A stretch of DNA of 64,000 bases, from assembly GCF_003062295.1 (NCBI RefSeq), contig NZ_PYCN01000003.1:1-64000 (forward strand), in the 5' to 3' direction. Numbering within the stretch: position 1 is the stretch's first letter; every line of letters begins with the position of its first letter. The stretch comes from Bradyrhizobium algeriense (GTDB lineage: Bacteria; Pseudomonadota; Alphaproteobacteria; Rhizobiales; Xanthobacteraceae). The position numbers were made by a program, and so were the translations under genes. This document shows positions 45,682-55,035 of this stretch, piece by piece. The notes below the pieces were generated by a model. It worked only from the letters and a program-made list of their open reading frames with translations. It was not told where the DNA came from and searched no databases.

Positions 45682-46872
45682 ATGACCATGGCTGCCGCGA
45701 TTGATGACCGAACGGCGGATGCAGATGGGTGGTCGAAAGCGAGCCGCATCGCCGGCATCGACGTCGTCCACGACCTCACTGCCGCGGAAGGCATCTGGCG
45801 CAGCCTGGAAGGCGCGCAAACCTTCTTCACGCCGTATCAGCGGTTCGACTTTCTCAGTCCCTGGCAGCGGGCGGTCGGCGAGCGTGACGGCCTCGTTCCT
45901 TTTATCGTGGTCGCCTACGACGCGGAACGCCGTCCGCTGGTGCTGCTCCCGCTCGCGCTCAGGCACGCCTACGGCGCGCGTTGCGCCAGTTTCATGGGCG
46001 GCAAGCATTCCACCTTCAACATGGCGCTGTTCGACCGCGATTTCGCCGCAAGCGCAACGCAAGCCGATCTCGAGGGCCTGATATCAGCGATAGCGCAGCG
46101 ATCCGAAGCCGACGTCCTCACACTGCACCAGCAACCGGTTCGCTGGCGCGATCTGCCCAATCCGCTTGCCTTGCTGCCGCATCAGCCCTCCGCCAATGAT
46201 TGCCCGCTCTTGGTGATGGAGCCCGGCGCCGCGTCCACGGCGCTGGTCAGCAATTCGTTCCGGCGCCGCCTCAAGGGCAAGGAACGCAGGCTGCAGTCCC
46301 TGCCCGGCTATCGCAGCCACGTCGCGTCATCGGAGGCCGACATCACGCGGCTGCTCGACTGGTTCTTCCGCGTCAAGCCGCTGCGGATGGCCGAACAGAA
46401 GCTGCCGAACGTGTTCGCCGATCCCGGCATCGAGGATTTCGTCCGCGGCGCCTGCACCGCGCGGCTCGGCGGCGGCAAGCACGCCATCGATATCCACGCG
46501 CTGGAATGCGACGAGGAAGTGATCGCGATCTTCGCCGGCGTCGCCGACGGCCATCGCTTCTCGATGATGTTCAATACCTACACGATGTCGACGAATTCGA
46601 AATACAGCCCCGGCCTGATTTTGATGCGCGACATCATCGATCACTATGCCGGACAGGGTTATGGCGCGCTCGACCTGGGGATCGGATCGGACGATTACAA
46701 GCGACTGTTCTGCAAGAGCGACGAGCCGATCTTCGATAGCTTCATTCCGCTCAGCCAGCGCGGCAAGCTCGCCGCCGGCGTGATGTCAGGCCTCAACCGC
46801 ACCAAGCGGCTGGTGAAGCACAATCCGGCGCTGCTGGAGATGGCGCAAAAGCTGCGCAGCGCGTTCAGCTAA
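45682..46872 (+). CDS. GNAT-fold acyltransferase, BioF2/CelD-like (polysaccharide-associated)
   Basis: A 396-residue protein of the GNAT-like family often annotated as cellulose biosynthesis protein CelD. It has an N-terminal half with PYQRFDFLSPWQRAV and PFIVVAYDAERRPLVLLPLAL, and a C-terminal acetyltransferase half with RLKGKERRLQSL, ALECDEEVIAIFAGVADGHRFSMMFNTY and GLILMRDIIDHYAGQGYGALDLGIGSDDYKRLF. Such proteins accompany exopolysaccharide genes and probably acylate a sugar or carrier intermediate. The ATG at 45682 is the best start. It faces the Wzz-like gene across a repeat-filled gap. Confidence 0.82.
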   Translation: MTMAAAIDDRTADADGWSKASRIAGIDVVHDLTAAEGIWRSLEGAQTFFTPYQRFDFLSPWQRAVGERDGLVPFIVVAYDAERRPLVLLPLALRHAYGARCASFMGGKHSTFNMALFDRDFAASATQADLEGLISAIAQRSEADVLTLHQQPVRWRDLPNPLALLPHQPSANDCPLLVMEPGAASTALVSNSFRRRLKGKERRLQSLPGYRSHVASSEADITRLLDWFFRVKPLRMAEQKLPNVFADPGIEDFVRGACTARLGGGKHAIDIHALECDEEVIAIFAGVADGHRFSMMFNTYTMSTNSKYSPGLILMRDIIDHYAGQGYGALDLGIGSDDYKRLFCKSDEPIFDSFIPLSQRGKLAAGVMSGLNRTKRLVKHNPALLEMAQKLRSAFS

Positions 46873-46885
46873 ACAAAATGCCGAA

Positions 46886-46973
46886 GGGTGGGCAAAAGGC
46901 GCGATAGCGCCGTGCCCACCATCTATCCGATTTCAAGTCGTTGAATGGTGGGCACGCTTCGCTTTGTCCACCA
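46886..46973. repeat. Two G/C-rich palindromes (GGTGGGC ... GCCCACC) between convergent genes
   Basis: GGGTGGGCAAAAGGCGC...GCGCCGTGCCCACC (46886-46920) and ATGGTGGGCACGC...CTTTGTCCACCAT (46944-46973) are a repeat pair common in bradyrhizobia. They may serve as bidirectional terminators here; there is no T-run. Confidence 0.7.
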
Positions 46974-46984
46974 TACGAATTCGC

Positions 46985-49252
46985 TCACGCCGCTACCACG
47001 CGCGGGCCCGGCTCGACCGTATCGGACACCTCGCACGGCTTGCTCAGCATCGTCACCTCGGAGAAGCCGACCGCCCTGAGCTGGTCGCACATCAGCGCGC
47101 GCGCATCTTGCGTCATCGATGCTTCGGGCACCACGACTGCCTGCGCCTGTGACGTCAGCAATTCGGCCGGCAGATCGGAGGCCGTGCCGGCGTCCATAAG
47201 CACATGGTCATAGACCCGCAGCAGCGCGTCGATCGCAAGCGTCAACCTCGGCGACTGGAGCTGCGCGCGGTCGAAACCCGGGCGTCCGGCGCCGACGAGA
47301 TGAACGCGCGACAGCCGGTCTTTGGTGATGATCTGCGCGAACGACGCCTCACCCTGCATCAGTTCGGCAAGCCCGGGCGCAACCGGATCGGCCGATGCTG
47401 CCGTCATCATCGGCGAGGAAGCCACGAGATCGACGACCACGACTTTCGCCTGCTGGGCCATCAGCCGCGCCAGCGTCAGCGCAGTCAGCGTGATGCTCTC
47501 GCTCGATGCCGTGCCGAGCACGGTCACCTTGCGCGCCGCGGTGCCTGCCCCAACCAGAACATCCGCCATTTGCTCGATTTCACCGATTTCCGCCGCGGTG
47601 TCCATGCGAGGGCTGTCCACGCGCGGTTCATTCAACACCGGCTCGGCGTGATCCACGTCAGCGAGGTCCGCCACGGGAAGCTCTGGCGCGATCGCCGGCG
47701 CACGCACCGGTTCCGGCGGAGCAGCTATGACGATTTCGGGCGCGATTTCGCGCACAACTTCCGGCGACGCCGCACCGGGTCTCCGCGGCGCGGTCATGCG
47801 CAACAGCTCGCCGGTCACAATAGCACCCGAGGTGAGCAGCAAGGTCGCCAGCGTCGCGATCAGCACGATCGGCAGCTTCTTCGGATAGGCCGGGGTGTTG
47901 GAAACGGTGGCCCGCGAGATGATGCGGCCGTCGGTCGGCGTCGCCTCGAGGTTTTCACGCGCGCTCGCGTCGCGATATTTGGCGAGAAAGGACTCCAGCT
48001 GGTCGCGTTTCGCCTTGGCATCGCGCTCGAGCGCGCGGAGCTGAACGTCCTGGCCGTTGCTCGAGGACGCCTGTCTCTTCGACTGTTCGAGGCTTGCCAC
48101 GGCACTTTCGACCCGGCCGCCGGCAATACGCGCGTCGTTCTCCAGCGAGCGGGACACCGTGCCCGCCTCCTCACGCAACTGCCGATCGATATCGGCGAGC
48201 TGCGCCTTCAATTCCTTGATACGGGGATGGCCGCCAAGCAGCGTGGAAGACTGTTCGGCAAGCTGGGTGCGCAGCGTGGCGCGCCGCTCCGACAACCCGC
48301 GGATCCGCTCTGAATTGAGAATTTCGGAAGCTTCGATCGGCCTACCGGTATCAAGCATCTCCTTAATCAGCCGCGCCTTGGTTTCCGCATCCGACTTCAG
48401 TGCACGCGCGTTGTTGAGCTGGGTGTTGAGCTCGCCCATCTGCTGATTGGACAGCGTGGTGTTGTTGGTGCCGACGAACAGGCTCGACTTGGAACGAAAC
48501 TCCTCGACCCGCGATTCGGCCTGCGAAACCTCCTTGCGCAACTCGTCGATCCTGCCGGTATAAAATTTGACCGCGTCCTTTGCCTGATCCTGCCGCGCGT
48601 CCTGCTGCAGCACCAGATAGCCTTCCGCGATCGAATTGGCGACGCGGGCGGCCAGATCGGGATCGCGCGACTGGAATTCGATGACGATGACGCGGGACTT
48701 GTCGACCGCATAGGCCGTGAAGCGCTCGTAATAGGCCTCCAGCACGCGCTCTTCCGGAGTGAGCGAAAACGGATCGCGCACAACGCCAATCAAGGCGAGC
48801 AGCGACTTGACCGGCGAAGCGCCACGCAACACCGGATCGAATTCTGGGAGTTCGGCCAGTCTGTTCTTCTTGATGATCTCGCGGGCCAGGTCGCGCGACT
48901 GCACGAGTTGCACCTGACTGGTCACGGCTTCGGCGTCGAGCGCGCTGCGCTCCTCGTTGCGCTCGCCGGTCGGCCGCAGGAATACGTTTTCGCGCCCATC
49001 CACCAGGATGCGCGCTTCCGACTTGAACCGAGGGGTGATCATATTGACCGCGGCCAGCGATGCCACCAGCACCAGAACCGTCGGGACGATGATCAAACTT
49101 CGCTTGCGCATCAGCGTCTGGCCGAGCGCATGCAGATCGAGATCGCCGGATTCTGATGCGGCGACGGGCTTCGGGGCCGAAGGCGCAGGCCTTGCCATCG
49201 CCCGCTGCACCACCGGCTTATCCTTGCCTGCACGCCAGAACGCCAAACGCAT
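46985..49252 (-). CDS. Polysaccharide copolymerase (Wzz/GumC-like) with degenerate tyrosine-kinase-like domain
   Basis: A 755-residue inner-membrane protein. A first transmembrane helix (LIIVPTVLVLVASLAAVNMI) is followed by the Wzz periplasmic domain (SEARILVDGRENVFLRP), long coiled coils (200-420, for example FYTGRIDELRKEVSQAESRVEEF), the PxxP-like exit region PAYPKKLPIVLIATLATLLL, and a cytoplasmic BY-kinase-fold domain (572-755). The Walker A loop is not recognisable: GTASSESIT stands where GxGKST is expected (580-588), and there is no C-terminal tyrosine cluster. It therefore probably controls chain length or export without phosphorylation. Confidence 0.85.
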   Translation of the reverse strand: MRLAFWRAGKDKPVVQRAMARPAPSAPKPVAASESGDLDLHALGQTLMRKRSLIIVPTVLVLVASLAAVNMITPRFKSEARILVDGRENVFLRPTGERNEERSALDAEAVTSQVQLVQSRDLAREIIKKNRLAELPEFDPVLRGASPVKSLLALIGVVRDPFSLTPEERVLEAYYERFTAYAVDKSRVIVIEFQSRDPDLAARVANSIAEGYLVLQQDARQDQAKDAVKFYTGRIDELRKEVSQAESRVEEFRSKSSLFVGTNNTTLSNQQMGELNTQLNNARALKSDAETKARLIKEMLDTGRPIEASEILNSERIRGLSERRATLRTQLAEQSSTLLGGHPRIKELKAQLADIDRQLREEAGTVSRSLENDARIAGGRVESAVASLEQSKRQASSSNGQDVQLRALERDAKAKRDQLESFLAKYRDASARENLEATPTDGRIISRATVSNTPAYPKKLPIVLIATLATLLLTSGAIVTGELLRMTAPRRPGAASPEVVREIAPEIVIAAPPEPVRAPAIAPELPVADLADVDHAEPVLNEPRVDSPRMDTAAEIGEIEQMADVLVGAGTAARKVTVLGTASSESITLTALTLARLMAQQAKVVVVDLVASSPMMTAASADPVAPGLAELMQGEASFAQIITKDRLSRVHLVGAGRPGFDRAQLQSPRLTLAIDALLRVYDHVLMDAGTASDLPAELLTSQAQAVVVPEASMTQDARALMCDQLRAVGFSEVTMLSKPCEVSDTVEPGPRVVAA

Positions 49253-49510
49253 CGCACACTCCCGCGGACGCCACTGCTGGTCCACTCGAACCTGGCCCGA
49301 GTACACTCCATTATGGTTGCCGCTGGGTTAATTTGCCCCATTTCGCGGCCCGCAAACACGGGCTATTGGCACGCGGTCATTTTTTGTTAACCATCAAAGG
49401 CCTTAATCGGGCGACATTTTTTTCAGGACTCTAGTAATGCGAGGCGTACCCGCTCGAATCCCATGTCTGGTTGCTGCGCTCGTGCTCTTCGGCGAGCGCT
49501 GGTTCTGATC

Positions 49511-50644
49511 ATGCCTGTCGTTGACGGTCAGCCGCTTCGTATCCTGCACGCCACGCGCGCGCCTGTCGGCGGCATTTTCCGCCATATCCTCGATCTCGCC
49601 AACGGCCAGGCCGACCGCGGCCATCACGTCGGCATCATCGCCGACAGCCTCACCGGCGGCGAACGCGCCGAGCAGGCGCTGGCGGAAATCGCCCCGCGCC
49701 TCAAGCTCGGCGTTCACCGCACGGCCATTCGTCGCGAGCCGCTTCCGACCGACATGCTGGTGTGGGCCCGGTTCCAGCGCATGATCCGCGAACTGAAGCC
49801 GGACGTGCTGCACGGTCACGGCGCCAAGGCCGGCGCCTTCATGCGTTTGCGGACCGCTTCCCGCGACAGGATCCGGGTCTACACCCCCCATGGCGGCTCG
49901 CTGCATTATCCGGTGGCGACGCTGAAGGGCAACATCTACGCCCGCGTCGAACGCGCGCTGATGAACGATACCGACCTGTTCCTGTTCGAAAGCGCGTTTG
50001 CGCGCGACACCTATCAGCGCACCATCGGCACGCCGAAGGGACTGGTGCGCTGCGTGTTCAACGGCGTCACCGCCACTGAATTCGACGCGGTCGTGAAGGC
50101 CGATGACGCCACCGACCTGATCTATGTTGGCGAGTTCCGGCACATCAAGGGCGCCGACCTCCTGATCGACACGGTGGCACGGCTGCGCGCCGGCGGCCGT
50201 CCGGTGACGCTCACGCTCGCCGGCGACGGCGAGGAAAGCGCAAGCCTCAAAGGCCAGGTGGAACAGCTCGGCCTCGGCGACGCCGTGCGGTTCATCGGCC
50301 ACGTCAAGGCGCGCTTCGGCTTCTCCAAAGGCTCGCTGCTGGTGGTTCCCTCCCGCGGCGACTCGATGCCCTATGTCGTGATCGAGGCGGCGGCTGCAGG
50401 GATTCCAATGGTCGCCGCCAACATCGGCGGCATCCCCGAGATTTTCGGTCCGCATGGCGATGCCTTGTTTGCTCCCAGCAACGCGGCCGCGATGGCGGAA
50501 GCGATCGAAGCCGCGCTGAAGGATCCGGCGGCAGCGACCGCGCGGGCGAAATCGCTGCGCGAGCGAATCTTCATGCATTTTTCGCAGAAGGCGATGGTCG
50601 AGGGCGTCTTTGCCGGATATCGCGACGCGTTTGCCAATCGTTAA
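49511..50644 (+). CDS. Glycosyltransferase family 4-type enzyme
   Basis: A 377-residue GT-B glycosyltransferase. The N-terminal domain has RILHATRAPVGGIFRHILDLANGQ and DVLHGHGAKAGAFMRL. The C-terminal nucleotide-sugar domain has DLIYVGEFRHIKGADLLIDTVARL, VTLTLAGDGEES, VRFIGHVKAR and VPSRGDSMPYVVIEAAAAGIPMVAANIGGIPE, carrying the EX7E motif of family 4. The donor and linkage are unknown. The start at 49511 (MPVVDGQPLR) is likely; ribosome-binding sequence is weak. It is followed by the priming sugar transferase gene 85 bp on, in the same direction. Confidence 0.92.
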   Translation: MPVVDGQPLRILHATRAPVGGIFRHILDLANGQADRGHHVGIIADSLTGGERAEQALAEIAPRLKLGVHRTAIRREPLPTDMLVWARFQRMIRELKPDVLHGHGAKAGAFMRLRTASRDRIRVYTPHGGSLHYPVATLKGNIYARVERALMNDTDLFLFESAFARDTYQRTIGTPKGLVRCVFNGVTATEFDAVVKADDATDLIYVGEFRHIKGADLLIDTVARLRAGGRPVTLTLAGDGEESASLKGQVEQLGLGDAVRFIGHVKARFGFSKGSLLVVPSRGDSMPYVVIEAAAAGIPMVAANIGGIPEIFGPHGDALFAPSNAAAMAEAIEAALKDPAAATARAKSLRERIFMHFSQKAMVEGVFAGYRDAFANR

Positions 50645-50729
50645 CCGTTCTTTACCAACGTAACCGTTTCTTCCGATTTGTCCCGTAAGCCGTGGGCGTG
50701 GGGAATTCCGCACCGGCAGGCACGCTCCT

Positions 50730-52310
50730 ATGTGCATGCTCCAGAACGGACGTGGACCAGTGGAACCGATTAACGCACGCTCGATGCTCGATGCCGCGGC
50801 AACGGCCGCGATGACCGTCACCGCCGATCACCCACCGATCGAACGGCGCCGCAGACTTACCTCGGCCGCTATTGCCGTCAGCAACCAGAAAGTCGGCCGC
50901 GCCTATTCGCCGATCGTGATCGCAGGCGCAGTTCGCGTCATGGATTTTGCGATGCTCAGCGCGATCGGCGTCGCGCTTTATTTCGGATATGTCGTCCCCC
51001 TCTCCGGCTTCTACTGGGAATTTCTCGCGGCGATCTTCGGCGTGGCCGCAACGGCCGTGATCTGCTTCCAGGCCGCCGATATCTACCAGGTGCAGCTATT
51101 CCGCGGCCACCTTCGCCAGATGACCCGGATGATTTCATCCTGGGCGTTCGTGTTCCTGCTGTTCATCGGCGCCTCCTTCATCGTCAAGCTCGGCAGCGAA
51201 ATTTCGCGACTCTGGCTCACGGCGTTTTTCCTTGGCGGTATTGCGGCGCTGGTGACCGGGCGGGTGTTCCTGCGCTCGCTGGTGCGTGGCTGGGCCCGTC
51301 AGGGCCGGCTCGACCGCCGCACCATCATCGTGGGCGCGGACGAGAACGGCGAGCAACTCGTCCAGGCGCTCAAGACCCAGGATGATTCCGACATCCAGGT
51401 GCTCGGCGTGTTCGACGACCGCAACGACGACCGCGCGCTGGATACCTGCGCCGGCAGCCCCAAGCTCGGCAAGGTCGACGACATCGTCGAATTCGCGCGC
51501 CGCACCCGCATCGACCTCGTGCTGTTCGCGCTGCCGATCTCGGCCGAGACCCGCATTCTGGAGATGCTGAAGAAGCTGTGGGTGCTGCCGGTCGACATCC
51601 GCCTCTCAGCCCATACCAACAAGCTGCGCTTCCGCCCCCGCTCCTATTCCTATCTCGGCGAGGTGCCCACTCTCGACGTGTTCGAGGCGCCGATCACCGA
51701 CTGGGACCTGGTGATGAAGTGGCTGTTCGACCACGTCGTCGGCTTCGTGATCCTGGTGCTGGCACTGCCGGTGATGGGATTGGTCGCGCTTGCGGTCAGG
51801 CTCGACAGCCCGGGGCCGGTGCTGTTCCGCCAGAAAAGATTCGGCTTCAACAACGAACGCATCGACGTCTTCAAATTTCGCTCGATGTACCACCATCAGG
51901 CCGATCCGACCGCCTCCAAGGTCGTAACCAAAAACGATCCCCGCGTCACGCGCGTCGGGCGCTTCATCCGCAAGACCAGCCTCGACGAATTGCCGCAGCT
52001 CTTCAACGTCGTGTTCAAGAGCAACCTTTCGCTGGTCGGTCCCCGTCCCCACGCCGTGCAGGGCAAGCTGCAGAGCCGGTTGTTCGACGAGGCCGTCGAC
52101 GGCTATTTCGCGCGCCACCGCGTCAAGCCGGGGATCACCGGCTGGGCGCAGATCAACGGCTGGCGCGGCGAAGTCGATACCGACGAGAAGATACAGAAGC
52201 GCGTCGAGTTCGATCTCTATTACATCGAGAACTGGTCGGTGCTGTTCGATCTCTACATTCTGCTCAAGACGCCGCTGGCGCTGATGACCAAAAGCGAGAA
52301 CGCGTATTGA
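50730..52310 (+). CDS. Undecaprenyl-phosphate glucose phosphotransferase (priming transferase, WcaJ/ExoY-like)
   Basis: A 526-residue membrane enzyme that transfers a sugar phosphate to undecaprenyl phosphate and so starts repeat-unit synthesis. The N-terminus has a basic tail and four transmembrane helices. A central Rossmann-like region ([19 protein letters not shown]) lies before a fifth helix ([18 protein letters not shown]). The catalytic C-terminal domain follows: [70 protein letters not shown] and [13 protein letters not shown]. Polyisoprenylphosphate hexose-1-phosphate transferases of this layout usually use UDP-glucose. Confidence 0.93.
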   Translation: MCMLQNGRGPVEPINARSMLDAAATAAMTVTADHPPIERRRRLTSAAIAVSNQKVGRAYSPIVIAGAVRVMDFAMLSAIGVALYFGYVVPLSGFYWEFLAAIFGVAATAVICFQAADIYQVQLFRGHLRQMTRMISSWAFVFLLFIGASFIVKLGSEISRLWLTAFFLGGIAALVTGRVFLRSLVRGWARQGRLDRRTIIVGADENGEQLVQALKTQDDSDIQVLGVFDDRNDDRALDTCAGSPKLGKVDDIVEFARRTRIDLVLFALPISAETRILEMLKKLWVLPVDIRLSAHTNKLRFRPRSYSYLGEVPTLDVFEAPITDWDLVMKWLFDHVVGFVILVLALPVMGLVALAVRLDSPGPVLFRQKRFGFNNERIDVFKFRSMYHHQADPTASKVVTKNDPRVTRVGRFIRKTSLDELPQLFNVVFKSNLSLVGPRPHAVQGKLQSRLFDEAVDGYFARHRVKPGITGWAQINGWRGEVDTDEKIQKRVEFDLYYIENWSVLFDLYILLKTPLALMTKSENAY

Positions 52311-52326
52311 GTTGAGGATACCTCGC

Positions 52327-52410
52327 CGTCATTGCGAGCGCAGCGAAGCAATCCACGGCGCAACGCTGGGAAAGAGGGATTGCTTCGTCGCTCCGCTCCT
52401 CGCAATGACG
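52327..52410. repeat. Palindromic repeat (GTCATTGCGAG ... CTCGCAATGAC type), copy 1
   Basis: CGTCATTGCGAGCGCAGCGA and CTCCGCTCCTCGCAATGACG form the outer arms, with inner GCAATCCACGG/AGGGATTGC. It is the same family as the element at 54936-55013. The pattern is a very common bradyrhizobial intergenic repeat. Confidence 0.85.
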
Positions 52411-52453
52411 CAAGTAGCGGCTGCATTGTTTTGTTGCGTTGCGTGAGTGTGTA

Positions 52454-53713
52454 ATGGCGTATGCGGCGACAGCCGGGGGATCGCTCCCATCGATGACGGC
52501 CGCGCCCGGCGTGCTTGCCTTGCAGCGCGCGATGGTGTGGCTGGTCGGCGCATGCGGCGCCATCGTCTTTATCGAACCCTCGCCCTATGAGCTGGCGACG
52601 CTGGCCGCCTCGCTGATCTTCTTCGCAACGGGGTTGCGGATGCGGCTGGTGTTCATCCCGCTGCTGTTGCTCCTGTTCCTGATCAATATCGGCTACAGCA
52701 TCAGCGCGGTCGCCGTGATGGACCGCCCGAACGTGCCGAACTGGATCGCAACCTCCTGGTACATGGCGGTCACTGTCATCTTCTTCGCGATGGTCATCTC
52801 CGAGGACACCGCGGCGCGGCTCGACATGCTCCGGCGCGGCCTCGTCCTCGGCGCCGTGATTGCTTCGCTCGCCGGCATCGCGGGTTATTTCAATCTCGTT
52901 CCCGGTGGGCGCGACCTGCTGACGCTGTACGACCGTGCCCGCGGCACCTTCAAGGACCCGAACGTATACGGTGCGTTCCTTATCCTGCCTGCGCTGTTCG
53001 CGCTGCAAAGCGTCGTTTCGGACAAGTTCGGCAAATCGCTCCGCAACGCGATCGCGTTCGGCATCATGTCGCTGGCGATCCTGCTGGCGTTTTCACGCGC
53101 GGCGTGGGGCATGCTCGTCATCACCTCCGCCGTCATGCTGGCGCTGATGGTGCTGACCAGCCGCTCGCAGTCGCAGCGCTCGCGCATCATCGTCATGGCG
53201 CTGGTCGTGGTGGTGCTGGCGGCCGCGCTGGTCGCGGTATTGCTGTCGTTCGATTCCATCTCGCAGCTGTTCAAACAGCGCGCCAGTTTCGACCAGAGCT
53301 ATGACGAGGGCCGTTTCGGCCGCTTCGGCCGGCATATCCTCGGCGCCGAGATGGCGCTGGGCTTGCCCTTCGGCATCGGGCCGCTGCAGTTCAATCGCTT
53401 CTTTCCCGAAGACACCCACAATTCCTACCTGAACGCGTTCATGTCGGGCGGCTGGCTCTCCGGCGTCTGCTATCCCGCGCTAATTTTCGTCACGGTGCTG
53501 ACGAGCTTCCGCTATGTGTTCGTCCGCGTGCCCTGGCAGCCGACCTATCTGGCCGTCTTCGCAGCCTTCCTCGGCACAGTCGGCGAGAGCTTTATCATCG
53601 ATACCGACCATTGGCGGCATTTCTGGATGATGCTGGGCACGATGTGGGGCATGTTCGTCGCCGCCGAACGCTGGAAGGCGAACAGCAATTCCGCAATTAT
53701 GGCACCGACGTAA
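52454..53713 (+). CDS. O-antigen ligase/polymerase (Wzy/WaaL-like) membrane protein
   Basis: A 419-residue polytopic protein with about ten to twelve transmembrane helices. A large periplasmic loop carries FDSISQLFKQRASFDQSYDEGRFGRFGR and DTHNSYLNAF, the region that marks Wzy_C/O-antigen ligase proteins. RGTFKDPNVYGAFLILPALFAL is another family feature. It would polymerise or ligate polysaccharide repeat units in the periplasm. It follows the priming transferase across a palindromic repeat. The start at ATG 52454 is tentative; there are alternatives in frame at 52439 and 52493. Confidence 0.87.
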   Translation: MAYAATAGGSLPSMTAAPGVLALQRAMVWLVGACGAIVFIEPSPYELATLAASLIFFATGLRMRLVFIPLLLLLFLINIGYSISAVAVMDRPNVPNWIATSWYMAVTVIFFAMVISEDTAARLDMLRRGLVLGAVIASLAGIAGYFNLVPGGRDLLTLYDRARGTFKDPNVYGAFLILPALFALQSVVSDKFGKSLRNAIAFGIMSLAILLAFSRAAWGMLVITSAVMLALMVLTSRSQSQRSRIIVMALVVVVLAAALVAVLLSFDSISQLFKQRASFDQSYDEGRFGRFGRHILGAEMALGLPFGIGPLQFNRFFPEDTHNSYLNAFMSGGWLSGVCYPALIFVTVLTSFRYVFVRVPWQPTYLAVFAAFLGTVGESFIIDTDHWRHFWMMLGTMWGMFVAAERWKANSNSAIMAPT

Positions 53714-53732
53714 CCCACCGTACAATTCGACG

Positions 53733-54911
53733 CTATTTCTCCACCGTGAACGTCAACCCAGCATGATCGACAAGCCGCTTGATCAGCTTGTGCTGCATCG
53801 CCGCCCCCGGCGTCCAAATTCCCGCCGGCACGTCCGGCGTATCGCGCAGCAGGCAGATCGCGCATTCCGAGATCATCTTTGACGTCGAGCCATAGCCGGG
53901 ATCGCGGTCACCCTTCACTGCGGCGCGGACCTGACGACCATCGGGGGCGATGGCGACGTAGAGCAGATCATAGAGCCCGTTCTCGCGCTCTTCCTTCGAC
54001 GGCCCTTCGCCCGGCTTCGGCGCGTTCGGACCGGTCTTTTCGGTGTTTGCGGCCATCACCAGCTTGGCGTTGGCTTCGCCCTTCTCGCCAGCCCCCGTCA
54101 GCACCATTTCGTCGTAGACGAACTCCTTCCCGTACGGAAAACCCATCAGCATGTTCGAGCGATGGATGTTACGGGTGTTGATGAGCGCCATCATGAACGG
54201 CGCGGCCCAGGACTGCAGGTCTTCCTCGTAGGTGGGCTTGCTGCCCGGCGGCTGTTTTGGCCCCTTGGACCCGGGCGTCAGCGCGAACGGATCCTTGAGG
54301 ATCGCAACGAGGCTGAGATCCTTGGCAACTGCGTCGAAGGTAGCTTTGGCGCTCGCGGCGGTGCCGCCGGACAGGGTGCCGCGCATGTCGCGTACGCGAC
54401 CCTTGACGCGTAAAGCCGGCGAGCCGAACACCCGCTTGGCTTCCTCTTGCACAAAGAGGGCGCCGAGTTCGAACGGCACCGAGTCGAACCCGCACGAAAA
54501 CACGATGCGCGCGCCGTTTGCTTTCGCCGCTGCTTCGTGCTTGTCGATCATCTCCCGCATCCACAGCGGCTCACCGCAGAGATCGAAATAGTCGGTACCC
54601 GAGGCCACGCAGGCCGCAAGCAGCTCGTTGCCATAAAACTGATACGGGCCGACCGTGCTGATCACGGATTTCGTCTGATCCACCATCGCTTTGAGCGAGG
54701 CGGGATCTCTGGCATCGGCCACAAGGAGCGGCGTATCGGCAGGCGCGCCGATCGCGTCGCGGACGGAGGCGAGCTTGTCTTTGCTGCGCCCGGCCATCGC
54801 CCATTTCAGATTGGCGTCGCCCTTGTATTGCGCGGCGAGATATTCGGCGACGAGCTGCCCGGTGAAGCCGGTGGCGCCATAGACGACGATGTCGAATTTC
54901 GACGAAGACAT
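53733..54911 (-). CDS. Saccharopine dehydrogenase-like NAD(P)-binding protein (trans-acting enoyl reductase group)
   Basis: A 392-residue protein with an N-terminal Rossmann domain (DIVVYGATGFTGQLVAEYLA), ISTVGPYQFYGNELLAACVASGTDYFDLCGE, and FSCGFDSVPFELGALF, typical of the saccharopine dehydrogenase-like family that includes mycobacterial trans-acting enoyl reductases. Lysine synthesis is unlikely; lipid-related reductase activity is possible. The start MSSSKFDIV at 54911 is clear; upstream frame runs through a repeat. It converges with the O-antigen ligase gene. Confidence 0.88.
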   Translation of the reverse strand: MSSSKFDIVVYGATGFTGQLVAEYLAAQYKGDANLKWAMAGRSKDKLASVRDAIGAPADTPLLVADARDPASLKAMVDQTKSVISTVGPYQFYGNELLAACVASGTDYFDLCGEPLWMREMIDKHEAAAKANGARIVFSCGFDSVPFELGALFVQEEAKRVFGSPALRVKGRVRDMRGTLSGGTAASAKATFDAVAKDLSLVAILKDPFALTPGSKGPKQPPGSKPTYEEDLQSWAAPFMMALINTRNIHRSNMLMGFPYGKEFVYDEMVLTGAGEKGEANAKLVMAANTEKTGPNAPKPGEGPSKEERENGLYDLLYVAIAPDGRQVRAAVKGDRDPGYGSTSKMISECAICLLRDTPDVPAGIWTPGAAMQHKLIKRLVDHAGLTFTVEK

Positions 54912-54935
54912 ACTTGGATTCCCTTTAGTACTTCT

Positions 54936-55013
54936 CGTCATTTGCGAGCGGAGCGAAGCAATCCATCTCCCTCTTGCGGCGCCATGGATTGCTTCGCTTC
55001 GCTCGCAATGACG
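54936..55013. repeat. Palindromic repeat (GTCATTGCGAG ... CTCGCAATGAC type), copy 2
   Basis: CGTCATTTGCGAGCGGAGCG and CTTCGCTCGCAATGACG form the arms, with GAAGCAATCCAT/ATGGATTGCTTC inside. It matches the repeat at 52327-52410. It lies between the saccharopine-dehydrogenase-like gene and the DUF169 gene. Confidence 0.85.
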
Positions 55014-55035
55014 GTTTCCTCTCGCTTTCGCAAGC

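Noticed and set aside
50642..50657. CtrA-like site (TTAA-N7-TTAC) before the priming transferase
   Set aside because: One half is imperfect, and a single such match is expected by chance in an intergenic region.
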